Shown here piece by piece: positions 1-9,254 of a DNA stretch of 64,000 bases. Within the stretch, counting starts at the first letter, position 1; every line of letters begins with the position of its first letter. This DNA is from JAKAVN01 sp963734845. GTDB lineage: Bacteria; Desulfobacterota; Binatia; Binatales; Binataceae. Made by a program: the position numbers and the translations under genes. The DNA lies in the NCBI GenBank assembly GCA_963734845.1, contig CAVTIS010000016.1, positions 1 through 64,000 of the forward strand. Reading direction: 5' to 3'. The notes under the pieces were generated by a model. That model was not told the origin of the DNA, searched no databases, and worked only from the letters and a program-made list of their open reading frames with translations.

Positions 1-12
1 ACCAAGGGCATC

Positions 13-30
13 CGGGATCCGTCGATCCCG
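13..30. repeat. Short perfect inverted repeat downstream of the PPTase gene
   Basis: CGGGATC and GATCCCG are separated by CGTC, 36 bases past the PPTase stop on the minus strand. It could form the last hairpin of the biosynthetic operon. No T-tract follows in the transcribed direction, so it is not called an intrinsic terminator. Confidence 0.35.
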
Positions 31-65
31 AATTGCGATGCGTAATGGGTTATTTCCCAAGAGCC

Positions 66-854
66 CTATGGGGTATTCTCAGACGAGGCCGACCACTTCC
101 ACAATGCGAGAGACCCACCGCTTCCTTCGACTGCAAGCGCCGCTGCATATCCGGACGGCTCGGGTGTCAAATCCTGCAGAGACCAATGCAATGCTTCGTC
201 CGAATCCGGCCGGGTACAAAGCAGGGCCGCGGGGTCCCCGGGAGTTAACGACACATCGAACTGCGATAATGGCAGGGAAAGGCCCTCCCCCCTTGCCTTG
301 ATATAGGCTTCTTTGCGTGTCCAGCAGAGAAAAAATGCGTATCTGCGAACGGCCGCTGGAAGCGCATGGAGAGCGGAGACCTCGCGGCGCGAGAAGAATC
401 GCTCAGCGATCTGCTCCACTTCCAGATTGGAGCGTAGGCATTCGAGATCGACACCAACTTGGCGGCCGCAACTGACCGCGTAAAGAGCCATTCCGTTAGA
501 ATGCGACAAGTTGAAGTAGATTTGATCCGCGCCTTCCTCCAACGCCAGCTCGGGCTTTCCGTACGAGCTATAGCGGAAGGATAGGCATTCCGGTGCTCTA
601 TTCAAATAAAGCCCGAGGATCGCTCTGAGCGCTCCACGAGCGACGACAAAGCGCCGGCGGTCTGCGGAAAAGTGAAACCGCTCGGCTCGCGCTCGCTCAT
701 CGGCGGCAAGGGTGCGATGGTAGTTAGCAATCTGTGACTCGTTCTGGTCCAGGGCGGCTTGCCACACATGCACTTCGTTGCGATCTAACGCGACCGCCTT
801 TGGCCGAACGCGCCAGATCGGAACAGAATTGGAAAATGCATTCATCCGGCTCAT
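66..854 (-). CDS. Sfp-type 4'-phosphopantetheinyl transferase
   Basis: The enzyme moves phosphopantetheine from CoA onto the serine of carrier domains, here presumably the two ACPs and two PCPs encoded upstream. The family signatures are clear: a GVDLE motif supplying the magnesium-binding Asp and Glu, and a WTRKEAYIK segment with the conserved Trp, Lys, Glu and Lys. Length (about 262 residues) suits the Sfp/HetI group. The frame is open to 884, but that would overlap the thioesterase gene. The ATG at 854 lies two bases after the thioesterase stop, and another ATG sits at 845. As the last gene of the lipopeptide operon it makes the pathway self-sufficient for carrier activation. Confidence 0.93.
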   Translation of the reverse strand: MSRMNAFSNSVPIWRVRPKAVALDRNEVHVWQAALDQNESQIANYHRTLAADERARAERFHFSADRRRFVVARGALRAILGLYLNRAPECLSFRYSSYGKPELALEEGADQIYFNLSHSNGMALYAVSCGRQVGVDLECLRSNLEVEQIAERFFSRREVSALHALPAAVRRYAFFLCWTRKEAYIKARGEGLSLPLSQFDVSLTPGDPAALLCTRPDSDEALHWSLQDLTPEPSGYAAALAVEGSGGSLALWKWSASSENTP

Positions 855-856
855 TC

Positions 857-1627
857 TCAGTAGTCGCCGCGCAGTTCCTGGCACACAGCTTCAAGAAGAA
901 GCGGCCGATTTGCATTCATAAAGAAGTGATCGCCGGGAAACATCCGGGACGAAAAAGAAACGCTCGTCTGATCGCGCCACGCTTCAAGGTCGCCGTGACT
1001 CACTTTGCGATCGTGCGATCCGCCGAAGGCCGAGATGGGACAGCTCAAAGGAGAATCATGCGCGTACGCGTAGGTCTCGTACAGCGCGAAATCCGCGCGT
1101 ATCAGCGGCAGCATAATCTCCATTAATTCTTCGTGCTCTAACACTTCTATCGGAGTGCCGTTCAGACGACGCAGTTCCGCCAGGAATTCTCCTTGAGGCA
1201 GGGTGTGGATAAGCGGCCCTCGATGAGGAATCTGCGGCGCATGAGCTGAAGAAACAAACAGGCGAACCGGATGCATTCCGTATAGTCGGCGGAGTTCACG
1301 GGCGAGTTCAAAGCTCACCAGAGCTCCCAGGCTGTGGCCGAAGAAAGCAAAGGGCTTGTCCAGGAGCGGGAATATGGCTTCCGTTAGAGCCCGGACGAGT
1401 GGCGCCAGTCGCGTAAACGGACGCTCCGCCAGCCGAGTTCCTCGTCCGGGGAGTTGAATTGGGCAGACTTCGACGTCCGTGGGCAGCCCGATCTGCCAGG
1501 TACGAAAAATCGATGCACCGCTTCCTGCATATGGAAAACAGAACAAACGAAGGCGCGCGTGTGAGCGAGGCTCGCGACATGCAATCCAGGAAGAAAAAGC
1601 GGCGGAGGTCGCTACGGACTGCGGCAT
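857..1627 (-). CDS. Type II (editing) thioesterase
   Basis: This is a stand-alone alpha/beta-hydrolase thioesterase of the GrsT/RifR type. It hydrolyses misprimed or stalled acyl groups from carrier proteins. It shows the N-terminal FCFPYAG oxyanion segment, the LPGRG motif, the nucleophile in GHSLG (about Ser99), an Asp in FGGSHD and a His in GDHFFM. The reading frame is open to 1765, but that overlaps the MbtH gene in another frame. The internal ATG at 1627 gives a 256-residue protein of normal length, 56 bases after the MbtH stop. Position in the operon supports a proofreading role for the PKS/NRPS line. Confidence 0.92.
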   Translation of the reverse strand: MPQSVATSAAFSSWIACREPRSHARLRLFCFPYAGSGASIFRTWQIGLPTDVEVCPIQLPGRGTRLAERPFTRLAPLVRALTEAIFPLLDKPFAFFGHSLGALVSFELARELRRLYGMHPVRLFVSSAHAPQIPHRGPLIHTLPQGEFLAELRRLNGTPIEVLEHEELMEIMLPLIRADFALYETYAYAHDSPLSCPISAFGGSHDRKVSHGDLEAWRDQTSVSFSSRMFPGDHFFMNANRPLLLEAVCQELRGDY

Positions 1628-1683
1628 GTCGAACCTTTTCCGTATGCCTAAAATGTCCACATTCGTTCTTAGACCGAGAGAAT

Positions 1684-1902
1684 TTAACTTCGCTGCTCCT
1701 CCATCTTTTTCCTCAGACTGAGCGGCCTCATGTCGATCCAAACTTCCTTGATGTAAGCCAGACACTCCGCTTTTGACCCGCTCTTGCCCGCATCAGTCCA
1801 GCCAGGAGGGTTCACCTTATTGATCGGCCAGATCGAGTACTGTTCTTCCTGATTGTGGACGACTCGATAAATTGTATCGTCTTGTCTATCGTCGGTGTTC
1901 AT
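1684..1902 (-). CDS. MbtH-like protein, NRPS adenylation partner
   Basis: MbtH-like proteins of about 70 residues bind adenylation domains and support their folding or activity. This 72-residue protein carries the family pattern: an N-x-E-x-Q-x-S-x-W-P segment (NQEEQYSIWP), conserved Gly and Trp residues around PPGW, and W-x-D-M-R-P-L-S near the C-terminus. Its ATG overlaps the NRPS stop codon in an ATGA junction, so translation is probably coupled to the NRPS. It most likely serves one or both adenylation domains of that protein. Confidence 0.96.
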   Translation of the reverse strand: MNTDDRQDDTIYRVVHNQEEQYSIWPINKVNPPGWTDAGKSGSKAECLAYIKEVWIDMRPLSLRKKMEEQRS

Positions 1903-4900
1903 AGATCCGCCTTCTTCATGCCGTCACTGGATTCTCTGCCATCAGCGAGCAATTCCATTGGCGATTGCGCCTGACTCAGACAAGTCTTAATCGCTTCGGC
2001 CAGACTTTCGACGTGCGGGTTGTAAACCATGGTTGCGTGATTGCCAGAAACGACGTGGACCTCCGCTCCGCCCGCGGCCCAGGTGCTCCAGCCTAGCGTC
2101 GGGTCGGCGGCCGGTACGACCAGCTCCTGAGCAGCCTTAAAGAGCGTGACTCGACCAGGGTAGCGATGCATTGCATAGTTGCGCGTGGCCCGAAAATCAG
2201 CCTTGCAGAGTTCAACAAAAGGACGCGCTTGAGAAGCGTCTACATCCGAAGGCACCAGCCCTGCTGCCTTCGCATGCTCGAGCACACGGGATAGCAGTTC
2301 GTCGCTCGGAGTTTCTACAACAAGCTCGCGAGGTTCCAGCGAAAGGCCGAAATAGCGTATAAAATCGGCCAACAACCTCGCCTCGAAATTCTCATCCTCG
2401 AACGAATCGTGGGAAGTTGGTACCCGCGCGTCCAGTAAAGCCAGGAAATCAACCTCTTGCCCTTGCGCGTGTAGCTGCTGGGCCATCTCGAAGGCGATAA
2501 CGCCTCCCATCGACCATCCTCCCAGATGATATGGCCCCGCGGGCTGCACGGTTCGGAGAGCATTGATGTAATGAGTAGCCATATCTTCGATCCGTGTATG
2601 CGGTTCTTGTCCCTGCTCGAGGCCTCTCGCTTGTAACCCATAGCAAGGCTGATCGAAGCCTAAACACCCCGCCAAATGAACGTAAGGAAAAACGTGTCCG
2701 CCGGCCGGATGAACCAGGAAAAGCGGTCGTTTGCTGCCATTCGGTTGAATAGCCACTAGACAGGATGGTACCCCAGACTCGACGTGCTCGCGGAAAATAG
2801 TTGCGAGATGCTCGATAGTTGCTCCCTGAAAAACCGCCGCTAGAGGAAGCCGTTTGCCTAGCCTGTTCTCGATCAATCCAAACAGGCGGACCGCCGTCAG
2901 AGAATGTCCTCCCAACTCAAAGAAATTGTCTCTCACTCCGATAGGTCGAACGTTCAGAACCTCTTCCCAGAGACCAATGAGCTGCACCTCCAACGCGTCG
3001 CGGGGCGCTACAAACGTCTTTTCTACCTCGAGGCGTATTCGCGCGGGGGCCGGCAAAGCCTGCCGGTCGATCTTCCCATTGGGCATCAACGGCATGGCCT
3101 TAAGCGTCACGAGGGCCGCAGGCATCATGTATTCGGGCAGTATTTGCTTCAGAAACCGGCGCAGGTCATCGATCGCGAGAGAAGACTCTTTCTCAGCTAC
3201 AACATAAGCGACCAGCCGCCTCTCTCCGGGCGTCTCCTCACGTGCAAAGACGACCACCTCCCGCACGCCCGGATATTGTCCCAATGCCGCCTCGATCTCT
3301 CCCAGTTCGATTCGAAAGCCCCGGATCTTAACCTGATGGTCGACGCGACCGAGAAAGTCGACGTTCCCATCGAGCCGATAGCGCGCCATGTCGCCAGTTC
3401 TGTACAATCGTCCGCCTGGTTCGTTCCCGAAGGGATTTGGGATGAATTTCTCCGCGGTCAAATCGGGGCGGTTGAGATAACCTCGGGCCAGCCCGCCGCC
3501 GCCGATGTGGACTTCACCAGGAACTCCGACCGGGACTGGATTGCCGTATCTGTCCAGAATATAGATCTCCCGGTTAGCTAGCGGACGGCCAATCGGAATT
3601 CTCTGAATAGCTGCATTCTCCTCGAACCGGGGGGTGATTTCGAACGCGGTCGCCGTTATTGTTGCCTCCGTTGGACCATAAGCATTGATCAGACGGACCC
3701 CACGCATAGGGCTTTTCTGCCATAGGCCGAGGGCGTCGGGCGACATTACATCACCACCGACGACTAGTAGTCTGGGCCGGACGCGCGCAGCCCGCTCAGG
3801 GATTTCTCTCCATTCCCGGGCGAGCACCTCCCAGTAGGGCGTCGGCAAATTAAGTACAGTCAGTCCTAATTCGCCAACCTTTCTCTCAAACTCAGTCGCA
3901 TGCCATCCATCCACTCGTGCCAGAACTAACCTGGCTCCGGCGATGAGCGTTGGCAGGATCTGCTCCAAGGACAAATCCACACTCATTGAAGAACACTGAA
4001 GCACCCGATCGCGTGAGTCTAATCCGTAGTATTTTCGGATATCACAACAGTGATTCGCTATCGAACCCTGCGGAACCGAAACGCCTTTTGGCCGACCGGT
4101 GGATCCAGAGGTATAGATCACATAAGCCAGGTTGTCATGCGTGGCCGCGCTGATTGGATTATCCGATCGTTCTCTGGCAACCACATTCCAACCTGAATCA
4201 AGACAGACTATCGTGGGCGTATCGTGAGGCAAACCCCCTACCAACCGCTCCTGTGTCACAAGCACCGACATACGAGCATCTTCTAGCATGAAGCTGAGGC
4301 GCTCGTTCGGATAGGTCGGGTCCAGCGGCACGTAGACTCCGCCCGCCTTCAGAATGCCCATCAATGCGATGATCATCTCAGGCGAGTGTTCCAGGCAGCC
4401 TCCTACGAGAACGTCCGGTCCCACACCCAGACTCCGCAAATGATGAGCGAGTTGATTGGCGCGGCGATTCAATTCCTCATACGTCAACTGCCGGTCTTCA
4501 AGCGAGACCGCGATTGCGTTGGGAGTACGTTCGACCTGAGCCTCAAACAGTTGATGGATACATAGATGTTGTGAATCGCCGGTCTTGGTATCATTCCACT
4601 CGGCAAGTAGTTGATGCCGCTCCTCGGGATTCAGAAGCGGCAGGTCCGAAAGGCGTCGGTCGGGATCGGCCGCGGCGGCTTCGAGCAGAATCCGGAAGTG
4701 CCTCAGCATCCGCGTGATCGTCGCGGCATCGAACAGATCGGTATTATATATCAAAGCTGCTTCTGTCCGCCCGTCCTCCGTCTCGCTTATCTGCAGAGTC
4801 AAATCGACGTGCGCTGCCTCACTGCCGCCCTTTATCGGGCTCACGCGCAATCCCGTCAATTCCATCGTCTCCGTTCGAGTACTGTTCAGCACAAACATCA

Positions 4901-7900
4901 CTTGGAATAGCGGGTTGCGGCTCAAGTCCCGCTCAAGGTGCAATTCCTCGACCAGTTTCTCAAAAGGCAAATCTTGATGACTATATCCCGCTAAACATAC
5001 GTCCCGGACCCGGCGCACAAGTTCCCGAAAAGTGGGATTCCCTGATAAGTCGGTGCGCAGGACTAGAGTGTTGACGAAGAATCCAATTAGTCCCTCGGTC
5101 TCCGTATGGTTGCGGTTGGCGATCGGCGTGCCCACAACCAAGTCATCCTGATTGCTGTAGCGATGCAGCAAAACATTAAACGCCGTGAGGAAGGTCATGA
5201 ACAGAGTGGCCCCTTCATCGCGACTCAAGACCTTTAGCGCGTCGGCTGCATTCCCAGGCAGCAGCAACGAAGCATGAGCACCCCTAAAACCCAGCACCGC
5301 CGGCCTCGTGCGTTGCGTAGACAACTCCAATAAAGGTGGAATTCCCAACAGTTGCTGTTTCCAGTAGGCGAGCTGGGTTTGCAGAATTTCACCCTGCAAC
5401 CAAAGGCGTTGCCAGTTGGCGAAGTCCGCATATTGAATAGGGAGTTCAGACAGCGGGGAGGGCATTTCCGAAGAGAAAGCGTCGTAGAGGACTGCGAGCT
5501 CGCGAATCAGTATTCCGGTTGACCAACCATCGGAAACAATATGATGCATCGTGAGAAGTCCCACGTGCCGCTCTTCGCCCAGCCGCACCAGGGTGACCCG
5601 CAACAGCGGGCCGTGCGCCAAGTCAAATGGCCGGCAGGCCTCTTCAGCGGCCAGCCGCTGAACTTCTATCTCTCGCGCGTTCTCGGACAGCGCCTGCAGG
5701 TCAATGACCCGCGGCACCATAGTCAAGCTTGGTGCGAAAACTTGCGCCGGGCCTCCATCAACGATGGTAAATGTCGTCCGCAAGGCTTCGTGACGTCTCA
5801 CGATTTCGTTTAGACTCCGCTCCAGCGCCATCACGTTTAGCGGTCCCTCAAGGCGGACGGCGGCAGGGATATTGTAGGCAGAGTTGCCTGGCGCCAACTG
5901 ATCGATGAACCACAGCCGCTGCTGCGCAAACGAAAGCGGCAGGTATCCATCGCGCGCCACGGGCGTTATCGGCGGCGCCTGCAGCTTCGGTCCCGCATGG
6001 CGGGCCACTTCGATGTCTTTAGCCAGGCCAGAAACGGTCGGCAGCTCGAACAGCCGGCGCAGCGGCATTTCCACTCCGAAGGTGTCACGAATTCGGGAAA
6101 CGACCTGGGTCGCCAAAAGAGAATGGCCGCCGAGCTCGAAGAAATTGTCGTGAATACCTACCCGTTCTATGCCGAGGATCTGAACCCAGATTTCCGCCAG
6201 TAACTCCTCGGCGGCGGTGCGCGGCATGACGAAGGCTTCCCCCAATTCGGGCAAGGCTCGGTCGAGCGCCGGCAGCGCGCCGCGGTCCACTTTGCCGTTG
6301 GGTATCAGCGGAAGCGCGTCCAGCACCATGAACCCCGCAGGGATCATATATTCGGGCAGCTTACCCCGCAGAAAATTGCGCAGGTCGCTCGCTGCCGGCC
6401 GAGCCGGTCCTTGGGCGACCACGTAGGCCACCAGTCGCTTCTCTCCCTGCGCGTGTTCCCGAGCAAGGATGACGACGTCGCGCACGGCCGGATGCTCGCG
6501 GAGCACTGCTTCAAGCTCTCCGAGTTCGACACGGAAGCCGCGGATCTTTACCTGGTAGTCAGAACGGCCGAGGAATTCGATCCTCCCGTCGGGCAAATAG
6601 CGCGCCAGATCTCCGGTTTTGTACAGCCGTCTTCCGGGCTTGTCGCAAAAGGGGCTTGGTATGAATTTGTCAGCGGTCAAATCCGGCCGATTGAGATAGC
6701 CGCGGGCCACACCTGCGCCGCCAATATACAACTCACCCTGCACGCCGATCGGTACCGGCCGCAAAGAGGAATCCAGAATATATATCTGCGCATTACCTAT
6801 GGGACGACCGATAGTGACATCGTCTCCGGAACCTATTGTGACGGCGCACGCGTTTGCAGTGGCTTCGGTCGGGCCGTAGATATTCCAGATCTGGAGGTCG
6901 GGGAGCGCTGCGAAAGACCTTTCGACCAGCCCTTGACTAAGTTCTTCACCCCCGAACAACAAATATGCGAAGTTTTCGCGTGGAATTGCCGCGTGGCCGG
7001 ATTCCATTGCCTGGAGCATCGCCTTCCACAGCGTCGGCACGCAGTTGAGCCCAAACCTGCTCCTTGTACCTAGTGCCAAAAGGAGCGCCGCGGGCTCGGC
7101 CGTAACCTCCTCGGGCAGCATCCGTACTTCGCCTCCCCGCAACAGCGGGGGGAACAATTGCTTCAGGCACATGTCAAAAGTCAGTTTGGTGGTCAGAGGC
7201 ACGTGCGCCAAAGCCTCACCCATTGGGCCTTGGCCGATCCAGCACAGATAGTTGATCAGACTTCCATGCTCGATCATCACTCCCTTCGGCAGTCCCGTCG
7301 AGCCTGAGGTGTAAATCACATACGCAAGGTTCGCGGGTATCACGTTGTTGATCGGATTCTCTTCGCTAGCTCGATCGATTGCTTCGCAATCGGAATCCAG
7401 ACACACCACGTGCCCTCGATGCGCGCGCATGGCCGCCGCGATATGTCCCTGCGTCAGCAGGACTGACGAACGGGAGTCTTCCAACATGAAGGAGAGGCGC
7501 TCTTTCGGATACGCCGGGTCCAGGGGCACGTACGCACCCCCGGCCTTAAGGATGCCAAGAAGCCCGACTACCATCTCGGGGCATCGCTCCATGCAAATGG
7601 CAACGGGAACTTCTGGTCCCACGCCCAGAGCGTTCAGGTGATGAGCGAGTTGATTGGCGCGAGCGTTCAGCTGGACATAGGTCAGTTGCCGATGCTCAAG
7701 GATTACGGCGACGTTGTCGGGGGTACGTTCGACCTGCTCTTCGAACAATTGATGGACGAGCTTGTCTTCAGGATAGACGGTCGCGGTATTGTTGAATCTG
7801 GCAATCAGTTGCTGTTGCTGCGCGCCGCTCAGAATCGCCAATTCGCTGACGGCAGTTTCCGGGTCCCCGAGCGCACTTTCGATCAGCGTCTGAAACTGCT

Positions 7901-9254
7901 CGCTCAGTCGCCTGACATCTGCCGCGCCAAACAGAGTCGAATCGTAGTGAAACTCCGCAGCGAAAGAGTCCTCTGCTTCAACGCAACATAGTTTGAAGTT
8001 GAAGCGATCGGCGCAGGCGCTTTGCTCGCGCAGTGAAAATGTCAGGCCGGCGGCGGAATGCTTGCCGGGCAGCTCTCTAAACTCGAAACTGGCGGCAAAG
8101 AATGGCGCCACCTCGATCTTCCCATTCAATCCTGCACCGTTGGATCCTGCACCGCTGAATTCTGCCCCATTGGAGCCTGCACCGTTAAATCCTTGCCCTC
8201 TCGAGTCGCCCTCCCAACTAAAGTATTCCTGCCATTGAAGCGCCTCGCGACTCGATTCATGGACCCGCCGCAGGAGCTTGGAAAACGGGAACTCTCTTTC
8301 CAGATGACAACGAAGCGGCAGATTTTTAGAAAACAGCCCGAGCGCTCGCTGGAGTTCTTCATACGAACGACCATCGCAAGCCATACCGATGCTAAAGTCG
8401 GACACTCCGGTCAGACGCCACAGCAGCGTCTGCCAGCATGCCAGCAAGAATACTGAAGCTGAGGTATCATGCTTGCCGGCGAGCGACTCGATCTTGCCCG
8501 TCAGCTGAGAATCGATAGTCGAAACCAGACGGCGCGGCCGAAACCGATGGTTCGCGGCGACCCGACCTTCACACGGTAGTTTTAACGCAACGGAATCGGG
8601 GAAATCCTGCTTGTGCCAGTAATTTCTTCCCGCGCTTGTCTCTTCTGATTCGAGCAGCTCGTTTTGCCATTGCGCGAGATCGGCATACTGCGCCGGCTGA
8701 TCCCCAAGAGTCGGGCCATCCAGCCGCGCCGAATATGCGTGGCAGATCTCGCGCACCAAATTCCCGAGCGATAGCAGATCCGTGCAAAGAGAGGACAGAT
8801 TGAAAAGCAGGATATGCACGGCCGGCGACAAGGTAACCAGAGATATGCGAGCAATCCGTCCCTGATCGAAATCAAACGACAACTCGTTCGCCTTCGTACG
8901 CAGCGCGTCGATTCGGCCTTCCTGGTACGAATGCTCCCTGTCGGTGAGGTCGTAGCTATAAATCGCCGGCGCCGCGCCTTCTTTTATGACCTGAACGGGA
9001 CCCTCTATTCCCGGCAGGCATACAAAGCCCGTGCGAAGAATCTCATTGCGCTCCCAGACCTCGCGAAGGGCGGCTCCGAGGATATTGGTGTCGCAGAGAC
9101 CTTCGATCAGAACGGTGCACTCAGCCCGATACACCGCACTCCCGTCGGTTTGTTGCAGCGACCACACACGCTTTTGCTGCGGCGATAGTCGAAATCCTTC
9201 AACGACTCTCTCGTGCACGCCGGCGCCCTGCGGCTCGAGTTCCAGGTTTCTCAT
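1899..9254 (-). CDS. Two-module NRPS: C*-A-PCP-C-A-PCP-TE
   Basis: This 2451-residue synthetase adds two amino acids and releases the product. Domains: degenerate condensation C1 (about 20-460), adenylation A1 (485-1000), carrier PCP1 with the Ser of LGGHS (Ser1045), condensation C2 with intact HHIVSDG (His1237, His1238, Asp1242), adenylation A2 (about 1550-2070), PCP2 (Ser2118) and a type I thioesterase (2176-2451; GWSMG Ser2248, Asp2275, His2406). In C1 the HHxxxDG site reads SSLCTDL (154-160), so both histidines are absent. Hand-read specificity codes are D-M-K-N-L-G-I-A-N-K for A1 and D-L-E-N-V-G-A-I-T-K for A2; neither gives me a confident substrate, though A1 partly resembles ornithine-type codes. 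No epimerase or methyltransferase is seen. The start overlaps the upstream stop by ATGA. Confidence 0.97.
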   Translation of the reverse strand: MRNLELEPQGAGVHERVVEGFRLSPQQKRVWSLQQTDGSAVYRAECTVLIEGLCDTNILGAALREVWERNEILRTGFVCLPGIEGPVQVIKEGAAPAIYSYDLTDREHSYQEGRIDALRTKANELSFDFDQGRIARISLVTLSPAVHILLFNLSSLCTDLLSLGNLVREICHAYSARLDGPTLGDQPAQYADLAQWQNELLESEETSAGRNYWHKQDFPDSVALKLPCEGRVAANHRFRPRRLVSTIDSQLTGKIESLAGKHDTSASVFLLACWQTLLWRLTGVSDFSIGMACDGRSYEELQRALGLFSKNLPLRCHLEREFPFSKLLRRVHESSREALQWQEYFSWEGDSRGQGFNGAGSNGAEFSGAGSNGAGLNGKIEVAPFFAASFEFRELPGKHSAAGLTFSLREQSACADRFNFKLCCVEAEDSFAAEFHYDSTLFGAADVRRLSEQFQTLIESALGDPETAVSELAILSGAQQQQLIARFNNTATVYPEDKLVHQLFEEQVERTPDNVAVILEHRQLTYVQLNARANQLAHHLNALGVGPEVPVAICMERCPEMVVGLLGILKAGGAYVPLDPAYPKERLSFMLEDSRSSVLLTQGHIAAAMRAHRGHVVCLDSDCEAIDRASEENPINNVIPANLAYVIYTSGSTGLPKGVMIEHGSLINYLCWIGQGPMGEALAHVPLTTKLTFDMCLKQLFPPLLRGGEVRMLPEEVTAEPAALLLALGTRSRFGLNCVPTLWKAMLQAMESGHAAIPRENFAYLLFGGEELSQGLVERSFAALPDLQIWNIYGPTEATANACAVTIGSGDDVTIGRPIGNAQIYILDSSLRPVPIGVQGELYIGGAGVARGYLNRPDLTADKFIPSPFCDKPGRRLYKTGDLARYLPDGRIEFLGRSDYQVKIRGFRVELGELEAVLREHPAVRDVVILAREHAQGEKRLVAYVVAQGPARPAASDLRNFLRGKLPEYMIPAGFMVLDALPLIPNGKVDRGALPALDRALPELGEAFVMPRTAAEELLAEIWVQILGIERVGIHDNFFELGGHSLLATQVVSRIRDTFGVEMPLRRLFELPTVSGLAKDIEVARHAGPKLQAPPITPVARDGYLPLSFAQQRLWFIDQLAPGNSAYNIPAAVRLEGPLNVMALERSLNEIVRRHEALRTTFTIVDGGPAQVFAPSLTMVPRVIDLQALSENAREIEVQRLAAEEACRPFDLAHGPLLRVTLVRLGEERHVGLLTMHHIVSDGWSTGILIRELAVLYDAFSSEMPSPLSELPIQYADFANWQRLWLQGEILQTQLAYWKQQLLGIPPLLELSTQRTRPAVLGFRGAHASLLLPGNAADALKVLSRDEGATLFMTFLTAFNVLLHRYSNQDDLVVGTPIANRNHTETEGLIGFFVNTLVLRTDLSGNPTFRELVRRVRDVCLAGYSHQDLPFEKLVEELHLERDLSRNPLFQVMFVLNSTRTETMELTGLRVSPIKGGSEAAHVDLTLQISETEDGRTEAALIYNTDLFDAATITRMLRHFRILLEAAAADPDRRLSDLPLLNPEERHQLLAEWNDTKTGDSQHLCIHQLFEAQVERTPNAIAVSLEDRQLTYEELNRRANQLAHHLRSLGVGPDVLVGGCLEHSPEMIIALMGILKAGGVYVPLDPTYPNERLSFMLEDARMSVLVTQERLVGGLPHDTPTIVCLDSGWNVVARERSDNPISAATHDNLAYVIYTSGSTGRPKGVSVPQGSIANHCCDIRKYYGLDSRDRVLQCSSMSVDLSLEQILPTLIAGARLVLARVDGWHATEFERKVGELGLTVLNLPTPYWEVLAREWREIPERAARVRPRLLVVGGDVMSPDALGLWQKSPMRGVRLINAYGPTEATITATAFEITPRFEENAAIQRIPIGRPLANREIYILDRYGNPVPVGVPGEVHIGGGGLARGYLNRPDLTAEKFIPNPFGNEPGGRLYRTGDMARYRLDGNVDFLGRVDHQVKIRGFRIELGEIEAALGQYPGVREVVVFAREETPGERRLVAYVVAEKESSLAIDDLRRFLKQILPEYMMPAALVTLKAMPLMPNGKIDRQALPAPARIRLEVEKTFVAPRDALEVQLIGLWEEVLNVRPIGVRDNFFELGGHSLTAVRLFGLIENRLGKRLPLAAVFQGATIEHLATIFREHVESGVPSCLVAIQPNGSKRPLFLVHPAGGHVFPYVHLAGCLGFDQPCYGLQARGLEQGQEPHTRIEDMATHYINALRTVQPAGPYHLGGWSMGGVIAFEMAQQLHAQGQEVDFLALLDARVPTSHDSFEDENFEARLLADFIRYFGLSLEPRELVVETPSDELLSRVLEHAKAAGLVPSDVDASQARPFVELCKADFRATRNYAMHRYPGRVTLFKAAQELVVPAADPTLGWSTWAAGGAEVHVVSGNHATMVYNPHVESLAEAIKTCLSQAQSPMELLADGRESSDGMKKADL
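8131..8190 (-). repeat. 15-bp tandem repeat inside the first NRPS condensation domain
   Basis: Four head-to-tail 15-base units, each a variant of CCTGCACCGTTGGAT on the plus strand, lie in frame in the NRPS gene. They encode a run of five-residue units of the form N/S-G-A-G/E-x near residues 355-378. The run is rich in Gly, Ala, Asn and Ser and interrupts the degenerate C1 domain. Confidence 0.85.

Noticed and set aside
8131..8190. Tandem repeat considered as a CRISPR array
   Set aside because: Units are contiguous 15-mers without spacers and lie in frame within the NRPS gene.
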